From positions 1 to 64,000 of the forward strand of contig PCBO01000135.1 of the NCBI GenBank assembly GCA_002730975.1: a stretch of DNA of 64,000 nt, written 5' to 3'. Made by a program: the position numbers and the translations under genes. Shown here one piece after another: positions 51,137-61,700 of this stretch. The notes beneath the pieces were generated by a model. The model worked only from the letters and a program-made list of their open reading frames with translations. It had not been told where the DNA came from and searched no databases. The stretch comes from Opitutia bacterium (GTDB lineage Bacteria > Verrucomicrobiota > Verrucomicrobiia > Opitutales > Seribacteraceae). How positions within the stretch are numbered: position 1 is the stretch's first letter; each line of letters begins with the position of its first letter.

Positions 51137-51816
51137 GGCAAAAGATCGAGAAGTTCTCGAAAACTCTCTATTCTTAGTATGTTCTTGGGCGATTCATGTT
51201 CCTTCTCAGAATAAAGTACGCTGCGCCAACCCGCTGACAAGGCACCTTGTACATCCCTAGAATAGCTGTCTCCAAGATGACACATATCCTTGGATGTGGT
51301 TCCCAGCACTCGTTCCACCTCTTGAAAAATTTTCTTCGAAGGTTTTTCAAAACCAATCTCGGAGGAAATAAACAGTTCTTCAAATAGTCCGCTTAAACCA
51401 AGGTCGCGAAGAACGAGACGAAGACGGGAATCGTTGTTCGAAAGTACTGCCAGACGATAGCCACGCGACAAAAGAACTTTAAGGGTGTCGACTACTCCGT
51501 CGGCAAGCCGCCAGCATTTTCCCTCGGCAAAAGTTTCCCAGAGTTCCTCGAACAGGGAATCGTGAATTTCTTTTGGGCAGAATCCTTCGAAGGTGCGCCC
51601 CACGATCATACGCCAGAAAGCCCTTTCGTCTACATCGAGTGTGCCCTTGTTAGACTGCATCTCGGAAAAAACGCGATGGAAGCGCTCGTTTATCTCGCGG
51701 TCTTCGGCTGCATAACCTCGGCATCGAGCGGCGTCCGCATAGACGTTCCCTACGGAAGGCCAAGGCCGCATGAGCGTGCCTGCGGCATCAAAAGTTATGG
51801 CTCGAACAGTCGACAT
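51133..51816 (-). CDS. HAD-family hydrolase at head of the folate operon
   Basis: A 227-residue HAD protein. Motif I reads TFDAAGTLM: the nucleophile Asp10 is present but the second Asp of DxDGT is Ala12. This form occurs in HDHD3/DREG-2-like HAD proteins. Motif II is in LAVLSNNDSR, motif III Lys in IGFEKPSKKIF, and motif IV HLGDSYSRDVQGA. It is the first gene of the folate/pABA set. As no alternative dihydroneopterin-phosphate phosphatase is visible in the operon, it is a candidate for that step, but this is inference. Confidence 0.85.
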   Translation of the reverse strand: MSTVRAITFDAAGTLMRPWPSVGNVYADAARCRGYAAEDREINERFHRVFSEMQSNKGTLDVDERAFWRMIVGRTFEGFCPKEIHDSLFEELWETFAEGKCWRLADGVVDTLKVLLSRGYRLAVLSNNDSRLRLVLRDLGLSGLFEELFISSEIGFEKPSKKIFQEVERVLGTTSKDMCHLGDSYSRDVQGALSAGWRSVLYSEKEHESPKNILRIESFRELLDLLP

Positions 51817-51865
51817 TGTTAAAGTGAATGAAAATTGTTATCCTTTTTCTCTATTGGTAGAAACT

Positions 51866-51871
51866 TATAAT
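51866..51871 (+). promoter_or_regulatory. Consensus TATAAT, candidate -10 box
   Basis: A perfect -10 hexamer lies between the divergent HAD and SBF-like genes. It would start transcription about 40 bases before the ATG at 51917, and so supports that start over the ATG at 51887. No good -35 box is at the proper distance. Confidence 0.35.
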
Positions 51872-51916
51872 TGCGCAAGAAAGGGGATGGCTTCAAAAAC
51901 AGGAAATCTTCAAATC

Positions 51917-52933
51917 ATGCGAGTCTTTCCTAAAGGACAGGGTTTTACATTCGGGCTTCTAGGAGCCTTGGCTCTCGCTTGGTACTGGCCCGAGGGTGGA
52001 AAACCGGAAGGGCTGTTGAAGCCTGAAGTTACGACAATGGCAGCCGTGGCCTTAATCTTTTTATTACAAGGTATTAATCTGCCTCTGGGCCAATTACGGC
52101 AAGGATTAGGTGACTGGCGACTTCATCTTTTCATACAATTTTTTTCCTTCGTCTTGTTTCCTTTGGCAATCTTAGGGTTAGTTGTCTCGGAGATGATTTC
52201 AGCTCCATGGGCTCCCGGATTCCTATTCCTCGCAATCCTCCCCACAACCATTTCGACCGCTATAGTTTACACTTCGGTTTCGGGTGGAGATTCAGTTGCC
52301 GCAACTTTCAACGCTACGCTTTCCAATCTCTTGGGGATAATTGCAGTGCCCTTGTGGTGCGCCTTTTTTGTTTTCCCGATTGAGGGTATCACCATGGTTA
52401 AAGAATCTTCCGATAGTTTTTTCAGCGAATTCCTTGCGAAGTTGCTTGGACTCATACTTACACCGCTTTGCGTAGGTCTCTGGTTTCGCAGAATCCTCGG
52501 TAATCAAACTTCTGCTCGTCACAAACGATCCCTGCGTAATCTCTCCTATGGTTGCGTACTCTTCATCGCCTATGCTGGTTTCTGCCAAGGTTTCCTTGGG
52601 TCAGGCAATGGCTCGGTGGCAATTGACTGGGAGGTGCTGGTGTGGGCGACTATATTGCTTGTCTGGGTTAAGTGCTCTACATGGGGATTGTCGGGGCTAT
52701 TGGGATTTGAACGAAATAGGCGACTGCCCGCCTTCTTTTGCTCCTCACAAAAATCCTTGGCCGTGGGCTTGCCTATGGGCCAGTTGCTTTTTGGGCTTGA
52801 ACATCCCAGACTGTTTTTTCTGCTGTTTCCTTTGATAGTCTATCACATGCTGCAGCTCTTGATAGGAGCCATCCTTTTGGGGCATTGGCAGGGCAGTAAA
52901 CCCCAAACCTTTCTATCGAAAGATTCCCTTTAG
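51917..52933 (+). CDS. SBF-like (bile acid:Na+ symporter family) membrane transporter
   Basis: A 338-residue membrane protein with about nine or ten hydrophobic segments. It resembles the SBF-like family (YfeH-type): FTFGLLGALALAWYWPEGG, VALIFLLQGINLPLGQLRQG, ILPTTISTAIVYTSVSGGDS with VAATFNATLSNLLGI, and CSSQKSLAVGLPMGQLLFG. The start was placed at 51917 by family length; GTG 51770 and ATG 51887 are also in frame. Substrates of this branch are unknown. Confidence 0.85.
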   Translation: MRVFPKGQGFTFGLLGALALAWYWPEGGKPEGLLKPEVTTMAAVALIFLLQGINLPLGQLRQGLGDWRLHLFIQFFSFVLFPLAILGLVVSEMISAPWAPGFLFLAILPTTISTAIVYTSVSGGDSVAATFNATLSNLLGIIAVPLWCAFFVFPIEGITMVKESSDSFFSEFLAKLLGLILTPLCVGLWFRRILGNQTSARHKRSLRNLSYGCVLFIAYAGFCQGFLGSGNGSVAIDWEVLVWATILLVWVKCSTWGLSGLLGFERNRRLPAFFCSSQKSLAVGLPMGQLLFGLEHPRLFFLLFPLIVYHMLQLLIGAILLGHWQGSKPQTFLSKDSL

Positions 52934-52972
52934 GATTGCTCGGTTTTACTTTTACCGTGTTTTAACGATTCC

Positions 52973-53782
52973 GTGATCTGCAAGACTTTTAAGCAAAAGG
53001 AAAAAATGCGCGAAGCCGGACGAGCCGCTGCTACTGTGTTGCACAAGTTGTGCGCCATGGTGGAAGCGGGGATTTCCACTTTGGATTTGGATGAAGCCGG
53101 GGGGAAACTGATGAAGGAAGTGGGTGTCACAAGCGCCTGCAGGGGCTACAGAGCCGGTTCCAAGGTTTTTCCTTGTTATACTTGTTTGTCTGTCAACGAG
53201 GAAATTGTTCACGGTATTGGCTTGCCCGAAAGAAGGCTGGAGTCGGGGGACATTATCTCCGTGGACGTGTGCATCTCTTGTGATGGTTACATTGGCGATA
53301 ATTGTCGAACGGTGCCCGTAGGAAAAGTTTCCCCTGACGTGGAACGTTTGATGCGAATCACCGAAGAGTCCCTTTTCCTCGGGATCGATCAAGCCGTTCA
53401 CAAAAACAGGGTGGGGGATGTTTCCAGGGCAGTCCAGAACCACGTCGAAGATGCAGGCTTTGCGGTAATAACGAATTTCGTGGGACACGGGGTTGGCAAG
53501 ACACTTCACGAAGACCCTCAAATCCCAAACTATGGCCAAGCGGGTTCCGGTCCCAGATTGAAAAAAGGCATGGCTGTATGCATCGAGCCCATGGTGAACA
53601 CCAAAAGTTCAAAGGTTAAGATGGCTGAAGACGGATGGACCGCTTTGGCGGTAGACGGTATGCCATCGGCTCACTTCGAACACACGTTGCTCGTCGATGA
53701 AGAGAGGGCGGAAATAATTACAATTCCTGAAGGCTTCGAAAAGGCTGAACATTTTTTCGCTGCCTCAACGTCAGTAGCTTAA
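52973..53782 (+). CDS. map: Methionine aminopeptidase, type I
   Basis: Removes the initiator Met from new proteins. The 269-residue pita-bread fold has the five metal ligands: D98 in ISVDVCI, D109 in YIGDNCRTV, H172 in FVGHGVGKTLHE, E205 in VCIEPMVN, and E236 in HFEHTLLVDE; H80 in EEIVHGIG is the usual substrate His. The start is GTG at 52973, chosen because it begins MICKTFKQKEKMREAG, the usual family opening. It is 39 bases after the transporter stop. Confidence 0.95.
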   Translation: MICKTFKQKEKMREAGRAAATVLHKLCAMVEAGISTLDLDEAGGKLMKEVGVTSACRGYRAGSKVFPCYTCLSVNEEIVHGIGLPERRLESGDIISVDVCISCDGYIGDNCRTVPVGKVSPDVERLMRITEESLFLGIDQAVHKNRVGDVSRAVQNHVEDAGFAVITNFVGHGVGKTLHEDPQIPNYGQAGSGPRLKKGMAVCIEPMVNTKSSKVKMAEDGWTALAVDGMPSAHFEHTLLVDEERAEIITIPEGFEKAEHFFAASTSVA

Positions 53783-53807
53783 CAACTCTTGAAAGGAGAA
53801 TCACCTT

Positions 53808-54686
53808 ATGCTGAAAAATATTGCCAACTCAGTTTTCTCCTTTGACGTGGAGTGGATTCCTGACCCAAAGGCGGGTGAAATTCTCTATGATGCCGCTCCT
53901 GCCAATGGTCCCGGGGAGGATGCCAGAGCGGCATGCGAGTCCCTTTGGGCCGCAGCCAGAGAGAGAGCGGGCAGTAAGGATCCGGACTTACAACCGTACC
54001 TGAAGACCATTCTTTGCCGGATCGTGTCCTTGGCCGGAATTCTTCGAGAAAGCCCGCCGGGTGGAGAACCTACCCTAAAACTGGTTTCCCTTCCTGCGGA
54101 TTGCTCAGATGCGAGTAAGGTGGAGGAGAAATCCATCCTCATTGCATTCATGAAATCCGTAGGTCGAAGAAAGCCACAACTTGTCGGCTATAATTCGGCC
54201 CAAGCAGATGTTCCGATCATCGTTCAACGTGCCATTGTCAACGGCTTGCCCGGATTCGGTTTTTCGGACCGACCGAGCAAACCATGGGAGGGCGTCGACT
54301 ATTTTGATGCAAGAAACAGTACCTACAGCGTCGATTTAGCGGATTCTCTCGGGCAGTTTCGTGACCGTCCCTCACTGCATCAAGCTGCGACTCTCAGTGG
54401 GATTCCGGGTAAAATCGACGTTAGTGGTGGGTCCGTTGCTGACATATGGTTGGATGGAGGTTTGTCCGAAATCGTCGAGTATAATGAATTCGACGCCTTT
54501 ACCACCCACTTGCTTTGGGCTAGGGTGGCTCACTTCTCGGGATTGCTTTCTAGCGATGCTTACATTCGCGAACAAAACCTTGTTCGTGAACTTCTTGAGG
54601 AGGAAATCGAGGGCGGCAAATCACATCTGGAAAAGTTCGTAGGCGAATGGGATCGCCTCTTGTCCTTAACGGGGCAAAGCTACTAA
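53808..54686 (+). CDS. Predicted 3'-5' exonuclease, PolB-like family
   Basis: A 292-residue DnaQ-fold nuclease of the predicted PolB-like exonuclease type. Motif Exo I is FSFDVEWIP (Asp13, Glu15), Exo II is around LVGYNSAQADVPIIVQRA, and Exo III has Tyr and Asp in YNEFDAFTTHLLWARV. It would remove nucleotides from 3' ends in repair. It is preceded by the clearest ribosome-binding site in the window, AAAGGAG, 9 bases before the ATG. It lies 25 bases after map. Confidence 0.85.
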   Translation: MLKNIANSVFSFDVEWIPDPKAGEILYDAAPANGPGEDARAACESLWAAARERAGSKDPDLQPYLKTILCRIVSLAGILRESPPGGEPTLKLVSLPADCSDASKVEEKSILIAFMKSVGRRKPQLVGYNSAQADVPIIVQRAIVNGLPGFGFSDRPSKPWEGVDYFDARNSTYSVDLADSLGQFRDRPSLHQAATLSGIPGKIDVSGGSVADIWLDGGLSEIVEYNEFDAFTTHLLWARVAHFSGLLSSDAYIREQNLVRELLEEEIEGGKSHLEKFVGEWDRLLSLTGQSY

Positions 54687-54786
54687 GGTGCATTTCCATC
54701 TATTTTAGGTTTGAAGGTTCCGGGGAATTCCGGCGCAAATGCTTTAATAACTTTTTAATCCGGAAACTATCCGTAGTTTTGTATAA

Positions 54787-55788
54787 ATGACCGATTCAGC
54801 AACTGCCGAGACTGCACTTAAACGCCTCAAGGAAACTCACCAACGTCTCCTTGATGAAATTCACAAGGTGATTATTGGGCAAGACGATGTCATCGAGCAG
54901 CTTCTCGTGAGCCTTTTGGCTCGCGGTCACTGCCTCTTGACGGGTATCCCTGGTCTGGGAAAGACATTACTGGTGAAGACCGTCGCCGATGCATTGGACC
55001 TTTCTTTCAAGCGAATTCAGTTCACGCCCGACTTGATGCCCGCCGACGTCGTGGGGTCCGAAATCGTGGACGAGGATCCCGAAACGGGCAAAAAAGCTTT
55101 TCGTTTCTCTCTGGGGCCTATTTTCGCCAATGTAGTCCTGGCCGACGAAATAAACCGTACGCCTCCCAAGACTCAGGCATCCTTGCTCGAGGCCATGGAA
55201 GAAAGGCAAGTCACGGTATCAGGCACTACTAGACCTTTGGAGCAGCCTTTCTTTGTCCTGGCTACGCAAAATCCCATCGAACTCGAAGGTACCTATCCTC
55301 TGCCTGAGGCTCAGCTCGACCGTTTTCTTCTCAATCCGATTATCGATTACCTCCCGATCGATGAAGAAATCCGTATGGTTTCGAACACGACCGGCGCTCC
55401 GAAAGAAGGTGCTGAATCCATTCTCGATGGTGACGACATCCAAACCTTGCAGTCTCTTACTCGCGAACTGCCGGCATCCAAAAACGTTGTTTCCTACGCC
55501 GTTCGCTTGGCCGCTGCATCGCGTCCGACTTTGGCCGACACAGACGAATGGGTTAAGAAGCGTATAAAGTGGGGAGCGGGTTCCCGTGGTTCGCAAGCCT
55601 TGATCCTTGCCGGGAAGGCACGAGCATTGCTCGCAGAAAGGCCCAACGTATCTTGTGAAGACGTACGAGTAATGGCGAAGCCGGCCCTCCGACACAGAGT
55701 CTTGACCAGCTTTCTTGCTGAATCCGAAGGCATCAGTTCGGATGACGTCATCGATCGTTTGCTCGAACAAGTTCCCGAATCCGTCTAG
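54787..55788 (+). CDS. MoxR-family AAA+ ATPase
   Basis: A 333-residue AAA+ ATPase. Walker A is LTGIPGLGKTLLVKTVADA (53-60 core), Walker B LADEINRTPPKTQASLLEAM, and sensor 1 FVLATQNPIELEGTYPLPEA. MoxR proteins act as chaperones that assemble von Willebrand factor A (VWA) proteins or activate metal enzymes. It starts the MoxR-DUF58-BatA operon; the DUF58 gene follows after 5 bases. Confidence 0.96.
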   Translation: MTDSATAETALKRLKETHQRLLDEIHKVIIGQDDVIEQLLVSLLARGHCLLTGIPGLGKTLLVKTVADALDLSFKRIQFTPDLMPADVVGSEIVDEDPETGKKAFRFSLGPIFANVVLADEINRTPPKTQASLLEAMEERQVTVSGTTRPLEQPFFVLATQNPIELEGTYPLPEAQLDRFLLNPIIDYLPIDEEIRMVSNTTGAPKEGAESILDGDDIQTLQSLTRELPASKNVVSYAVRLAAASRPTLADTDEWVKKRIKWGAGSRGSQALILAGKARALLAERPNVSCEDVRVMAKPALRHRVLTSFLAESEGISSDDVIDRLLEQVPESV

Positions 55789-55793
55789 ACTGG

Positions 55794-56693
55794 ATGCCCG
55801 TCGAGACGGAACTGTTGGACCCCGTTCATCTGGCGTCCATCGAGGATTACTCCTTACTTACCCGTATCGTCGTTGACGGAGCTTTACCGGGCATGCATCG
55901 CAGCCAAAGGCACGGTCGCGGCAGCGAATTCTTTCAGTATCGCGAATACTCATCCGGGGACGACTTGAAGCTGGTTGATTGGAAGGTCTACGCCAAACGA
56001 GGTGAGCTTGTTTCCAAAAGCTTTCAAGAGGACACCAACCTAACTTGTTATCTTGTTCTGGATACCAGTGCCTCAATGGGATATCAAGGCTCTAGGTCTC
56101 CCTGTAGTAAGCTTCGCTACGCCTGCATGTTGGCCGCTTGCTTTGCCTACATTGCCAATAGGCAAGGGGATCGCGTGGGCCTTTTCGCGTATTCCGATGA
56201 GGCGAAGGAATGGCTTCAGCCCAGAAGCGGCAGCGGACATCTCAACCGAATTTTCACCGCGCTCGCGGGCCTTGAAGCAGAAGGAGTAAATGATCACCGA
56301 AGCAGTTGGGATACTCTTTCCACAGGTCTTCCGGGAAAAAGTCTCGTTGTTTTTTTGTCTGATTTTCTGGAAGCGGAAGAGGAATTGCCTGAGCATTTGC
56401 GATTCGCCACTTCCGCCCGCTATGAATGTCTTTGCCTGCAAACCCTCGATCCCGACGAGCTTGACCTTCCTAACTCTGAGGCTCTTCGATTTTCCGAGAT
56501 GGAGGGGGCGCATGAAATCTCTACCTCTCCTCCAGCCATAAGAAAGGATTATAAGGCCGGTATGAACGACTTTCTCGATCGCCTGAACGACAATCTCGCA
56601 TTAGTCAACGTAGAGTTCGAAAGCCTTACGACGGATGCGCATCTCGGACACGCGCTACATCGTTTTCTCTGTATGCGCTACGGATCACTTTGA
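55794..56693 (+). CDS. DUF58 domain protein
   Basis: A 299-residue DUF58 protein, a VWA-like family. The N-terminal part has the typical RHGRGSEFFQYREYSSGDD, LVDWKVYAKRGELVSKSF and TCYLVLDTSASMG, the MIDAS-type DxSxS. Later GDRVGLFAYSDEAKEWLQP and SGHLNRIFTALA follow. It is cytoplasmic or membrane-associated. Members work with MoxR and Bat proteins in envelope stress or gliding systems. The start is an ATG at 55794. Confidence 0.93.
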   Translation: MPVETELLDPVHLASIEDYSLLTRIVVDGALPGMHRSQRHGRGSEFFQYREYSSGDDLKLVDWKVYAKRGELVSKSFQEDTNLTCYLVLDTSASMGYQGSRSPCSKLRYACMLAACFAYIANRQGDRVGLFAYSDEAKEWLQPRSGSGHLNRIFTALAGLEAEGVNDHRSSWDTLSTGLPGKSLVVFLSDFLEAEEELPEHLRFATSARYECLCLQTLDPDELDLPNSEALRFSEMEGAHEISTSPPAIRKDYKAGMNDFLDRLNDNLALVNVEFESLTTDAHLGHALHRFLCMRYGSL

Positions 56694-56771
56694 GCGTAGA
56701 GAGGTTGGCATGAAGGCAAAGTACGGGCTCTACGACGCTTACATTTCTAAGGTTTTAAATCTTTTTCTCAT

Positions 56772-58775
56772 ATGCTGACCTTCGTGCAACCAATGGCCCT
56801 CTGGGCTTTTGCTGCCTTGGCCTTGCCCGTCATTGCTCATATGGCGTACAGGCAGGTTACTAATAGATTCCTCTTCCCCTCTCTGCGTTTCATCAAGCCT
56901 GCTCGTATTCCCAGAACAGGTCGAAAAACGCCAACCGATTGGCTGCTTTTACTGGCTAGGATCATGCTTTTTGGGGTCTTGGCCTGCCTCTTTGCCGATC
57001 CTTATTGGAAAGAATCATCTCCACCTGCTGCCACCAAAGTAGGACGTGAAACAGTAATCGCTCTGGATCTTTCTCCGAGTATGTCTGGTTGGACCGGTCT
57101 ATCCGAGGCAAAGAACAGGCTCGATGCACTTCTCGAGAACATCGAGGGTCAAGTAGGTTACGTCGGTTTCGGTTCCGGCGTAATGGCGGAAATCGCTCCG
57201 ACCGAGGAGGTCGGCCTTGTACGAAGTGCCATTTCACAAGCCACAACTGGTTATGGGAGTGGCAACCCGCAGTCAGGTATTGATCGAGCTGCAAAGCTTT
57301 TTTCTTCCGGGGCTAAGGAACGAAATTTAGTTTTAGTATCCGACTTTCAGCGTTCGGACTGGCAGGCCACTTACCGTCGTCTCGACGAGGAAGGGATAAC
57401 GGTAGACCTCCTCCCCGTGGGTCATTCCAGAAAGGTTGGGATGAAACGTGAGGGAAACCTCTCGCTCGCCGAGGCCAAGGCTGCTCCCGCCGGTCCCGGC
57501 AAAGTGAGGGCATGGGCTGTGGTTCGTAATTCTTCCAACGAACCGTTCGAGACCACTATCTCAATTGAAGCTGGCGGTGAAATTCGTGAAGAAAAGCCAA
57601 TCTCTGTTCCAGCGAATGGTGCTACTCAAGCTCAATTCATTCTACCCGAAGGAGATTTCGCTTCTGCCATCCTCAAACTAATGGTTGAAGACGAGCTAGC
57701 CCTGGACAATATTCGCCATCTTTGGCTGAAAGCTCCTCCGCCCAGGAGATTCGGATTTTGGAGTTCGACGAACGAAACAGAAGAAACCATCGAGGAGCGA
57801 GAATTTCTCAAAGTGGCCATCGAGAGCGCCGGAGATAACGGGTGGAACCGCTGGCTTTCCGTTCAGGAAAATGCCGATGGGCTCCGAATCGGTGACCTTA
57901 CGAGCGAACTGGACTTGCTCATCGTGACCGGAATAGGGTCATGGTTTGCCGAAGAAAAGCTTGAGGACACATTAAGGACCTACGTCAAAGGCGGCGGTTT
58001 TGTAATCGTGACCCCTTCGGAGCCTTTTGCCGCTTCTGTTTCGACATTACGTAATGCCGATCTTCTCGATCTCGGATTCGTTCGGGTGGTAGGTGGTGCC
58101 GGCGCTACTCGTGAACCGTTCCGAATCTCGGCCTTAGAACCTGGCTCTCACTTGGCCAAAACCTTTTCAGGTAAAGCCGCTCGAGACCTTTATTTGACTG
58201 GTGTTTACAGGTACGGTCTCGTCCGACCTGCGAAGGCTGAGGGAGTTTCCACGCCACTTCAGTCCACGGAAGGCAACCCCTTTGTTGTTCAGCGCATTTC
58301 TCCGGAGGGGGGCAAACTCACTTTTTTCCCTTATCGCCTAAATGTCAGGTGGACGGATCTTCCCATGAGAAATAGTTTCCTGCCGCTGCTCATGGAGCTC
58401 GTTCGTGGTTCCAAGGGTGTGATCGACCGGTCTTGGCCGCGCTTGGAATCCGGCGAAACCTTGGTGGACGGCGAGGAGACTTTTCGCGCTGAAAAGCCGG
58501 GAACGTTTCGTTTTCGGGACCGCTTTGTGGAAGTTGCCCTCGCTCCCTCCGAAAGCATTGCCGAGGTTATGGAACCGGTTGAAACCAGAGAAAGCCTTGG
58601 AGCAGGATCCATTTCACGCAAGGTGCTCACTGCCGGCGAAGATCTCGACGAAGAAGATAGCAAGTCCCTGTGGTTGTGGTTTGCAATAGCGGCGGTGATT
58701 CTTTTTATTGTTGAGTATCTTTGGTCTAGGCCACGTAGAACAACAGCACTTCAAAAGGAAACGGTAAATGCCTGA
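56772..58775 (+). CDS. BatA-like membrane protein with VWA-type domain
   Basis: A 667-residue protein. The N-terminal BatA-type membrane region has helices at about 7-25 and 57-77 (FVQPMALWAFAALALPVIAH, TDWLLLLARIMLFGVLAC) with FLFPSLRFIKPA between. A VWA domain follows at about 93-220; MIDAS is ALDLSPSMSG (D99, S101, S103), and VLVSDFQRSDW contains a later metal Asp. A glutamine-amidotransferase-like middle (about 370-440, DLLIVTGIGSWFAEEKLE) follows, and a C-terminal helix (LWLWFAIAAVILFIVEYLW). The stop overlaps the next gene by 8 bases. Confidence 0.9.
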   Translation: MLTFVQPMALWAFAALALPVIAHMAYRQVTNRFLFPSLRFIKPARIPRTGRKTPTDWLLLLARIMLFGVLACLFADPYWKESSPPAATKVGRETVIALDLSPSMSGWTGLSEAKNRLDALLENIEGQVGYVGFGSGVMAEIAPTEEVGLVRSAISQATTGYGSGNPQSGIDRAAKLFSSGAKERNLVLVSDFQRSDWQATYRRLDEEGITVDLLPVGHSRKVGMKREGNLSLAEAKAAPAGPGKVRAWAVVRNSSNEPFETTISIEAGGEIREEKPISVPANGATQAQFILPEGDFASAILKLMVEDELALDNIRHLWLKAPPPRRFGFWSSTNETEETIEEREFLKVAIESAGDNGWNRWLSVQENADGLRIGDLTSELDLLIVTGIGSWFAEEKLEDTLRTYVKGGGFVIVTPSEPFAASVSTLRNADLLDLGFVRVVGGAGATREPFRISALEPGSHLAKTFSGKAARDLYLTGVYRYGLVRPAKAEGVSTPLQSTEGNPFVVQRISPEGGKLTFFPYRLNVRWTDLPMRNSFLPLLMELVRGSKGVIDRSWPRLESGETLVDGEETFRAEKPGTFRFRDRFVEVALAPSESIAEVMEPVETRESLGAGSISRKVLTAGEDLDEEDSKSLWLWFAIAAVILFIVEYLWSRPRRTTALQKETVNA

Positions 58776-61700
58776 ATTTCTTAACATTCTTCGCAGAGAA
58801 GCTCGGTTAGTGGCTTTTTCCAGAATGACCGTTGCTTTGGCTGCGGCATTCGTTACATGGCCGGGTTTGGCTCTATTGCTTGATGCTTACGATGCGGCTT
58901 TTCCTATTCTTGAATCCCAAGCGGTCAAATACGTCTTTGTTGCCCTTGGATTAACTGCTTTGGTTTTTCTTCTCCTTTCATGGCGGGCTTGGTCGGCTCG
59001 GCCAAATCCTGAGCAGGTAGCGATCGATGTAGAGAAGGGTAATCCTCAGCTGATGGATCTCCTTAACTGCGCCGTGGACCTTCACGACCGTGATCGTGAA
59101 GAGTATACCTACATGGAGCGCCGGGTCTTGGAGAAGGCGGAGCAACGAGCGGAAACGATATCTTGGGAACGCGGCGCCCGTCCGAGTGGTCGTTTTTGGA
59201 GCGCAGTTGTGGCAGGCTTACTAGCGGGCAGTCTTCTTACGGCATGGAGTTTTGAACGAAGCCCTCTGCAAAAGACCTTTGACTCTTTGTTGGATGAACC
59301 TGGACTTTCGGTATTCACCACGAAAACGGGGGAGACCAGAGCGAAGGAACATCCTGCTTCCTATGAATTTTCTCGCGGTACCGACGTCTCCGTGTTTGCC
59401 GACGTCACCCGGGGACACCGCGGTAAAAAGAATGCATTCATCGAGTTCGAGGAGAACGGTAAGGTCGAGCGTCTTGAAATGCTCGAGACTACCACTCTTG
59501 GCCGTTTCGAATATGTCGTTCCGGGTTTGGCGGAACCTTTTATCTACAGGATAGTCACCCTCTCCATTGAGGGAGATTGGCAAAAACTCAATCCCTTTGA
59601 CCCTCCCGTGTTGGAAGAGGCTCGTTGGGGCATTACTCCTCCCTCCTACACGGGGCTGGATGCCTTCGAGGAAGTCGGATTTGGTCAGCGGCGAGTACCC
59701 GAGGGCAGTCACATCGAGTTGTCTTTGCAGGTCGCCTCGACTCCGCCGCACGTCGTCGCTCACATTCTCTCCGAGGTCAATTCCAGCAGCGAGCTCGCTT
59801 GCAATGACGAAGGTTTTTTCGAACTCAATAGAGTGCTCCGCCAGAATTGGTCCGGACGTCTTGCCTTGAAGGATTCCGATTTCCCTCAGCGTGATGCCGT
59901 GGAACATGAAGAATTCGTCTTCTCCGTAATTCCCGACAAACCTCCCGTAGTTGAGATCACCGAGCCCGCCAAGGATCTTGAAGTTCCCTCCGACGGACAG
60001 TTGCTTATGGAAATCTTTGCCGCCGACGATTACGGGGTCGCCAAAGCCGAGGTCGTCGTTTCCCACGGTGGAAAAAAAGAATCGGTCAATGTCTTTCTGG
60101 ATCCCGTGGAAAGGGAAAAGACTTTGTCTTACATTATTGACCTTAGCGAATTGAGTTTGGCTGTCGGCGATGTGGTTTCCTATCACGCCACCGTTACCGA
60201 CAACAAAGAACCGGAGGGTCAGCAAGCACGGTCTGAAATCTACTTTATTGAAATTTTGCCTCCTGAAGGTGAGGAAATCGAAGGCGATGGTGGTGATATG
60301 GCGGCCGAGCAAAAGGAAATTCCCATCCGCGACTTCATTAATCAGACTAAGCAAATCATTCGTTCCACTTACGATGCCCTAGGCGAGGAGGGGGAAGAAC
60401 GGGAACGACGATCCATTGCCATTTCTGCAGATGCGCTTGGTCTCAAGCATGGCATGACAAAGGTCTATGACGAAAATGATGGAAAATTCCCTTCCGTCGA
60501 CGGCATCGACTTAGGGGAACTTCTCAACGAAGCTACCTTTCATATCGAGCAGACCGAAATCTTCGCAGGCGACAACGAACTGAAGGAATCGCTAGAGCCT
60601 TCCGAGGAAACTCTTCGCAAATTAGTTTTGATGTATGCGCTTATTCGCAAGCAGCAAAAGATGAAGAGCAAAGGGAAAGGTAAAAAAGGTGAAAAACAAG
60701 AGGAGACTGCGGACAAGCAGGAACCATCTGAAGAACAAGGTGAACCATCCGATCCTGCAGAGGAGTTGAAACAATTGGGCGAAGCCCTCGAACAGGCTCG
60801 AGACCTCAAGGAACGTCAAAACGAATTGAATTCGAAAATCGGAAGAGCATCCCGCAACGGACGCAAAGGCGAACCGAACCGTGAACTGGCCAAGGAACAA
60901 GATGAAATACAAGAAGACACCGAAGAGTTGCGTGACGACTTCTACGGGAAGTCGGGTCGAATTGGCGACGTTAGATCCTTCGACCGAGCCGGTAAGGAAA
61001 TGCAGGATTCCAAAGGCGAGCTTGGCAAAGATGATCCCCAGAAAGCCAAACCACATGGCGACTTGGCTGCCGAGGCATTGAGCGATGCGATCAGTGAAAT
61101 CGAAGGCAAGATGTCCTCGATCGCCGCTGATATGCTGGGCCAACTCGAAAGCCAAGGCAAGGGCTTGGCCAAACGCCAACGTGAAAACGCTGAAAAGACA
61201 GAAGCTGCCGGAGCCGGAAGTGGCGAACCTCTCAAGGGAGAGCAGGACGGAATCAACGAGGAAGCTAAAGATTTGCTGTCCAAGATCGAGCAAGCGGGAA
61301 TGGCCCTTCGCGATCTAAACGAGAACGCCACCGAAGATCTTTTCCGCTCCGCTCGTGAGGCTCGTGGGAAGGGTATCGAAAAATCCGGGAAAAGGGCCTC
61401 GAATGCCTTGCTTTACGAAGCTTTCCCACAAGCCAAACGGGAGGAGGATAAGGTTGCCGGTGAACTAGAGGATGTTGCCGAAGACCTGGCGGACGTTAAG
61501 AGAAAACTTCAAAATCAAGGTAACGCAGCACTCGCCGAACTGGCTAAAAAACTTCGAGATACCCAACGACAACTACCCGGCTTGGGAGATGAACAACTTA
61601 AGGAACGCAGTGATGAACTCGCCAAGGCTATAGGTGATTTACCAGGAGGTGAATCCGATGAACGCGTAAGAAACCTTACTCAATTTTTCGAGCAAGTCGC

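Noticed and set aside
59221-60354. A 377-codon open frame antisense to the DUF4175-like gene
   Set aside because: It lies wholly inside the strongly supported coding sequence on the other strand, has no recognisable domain, and is best read as a shadow of codon bias.
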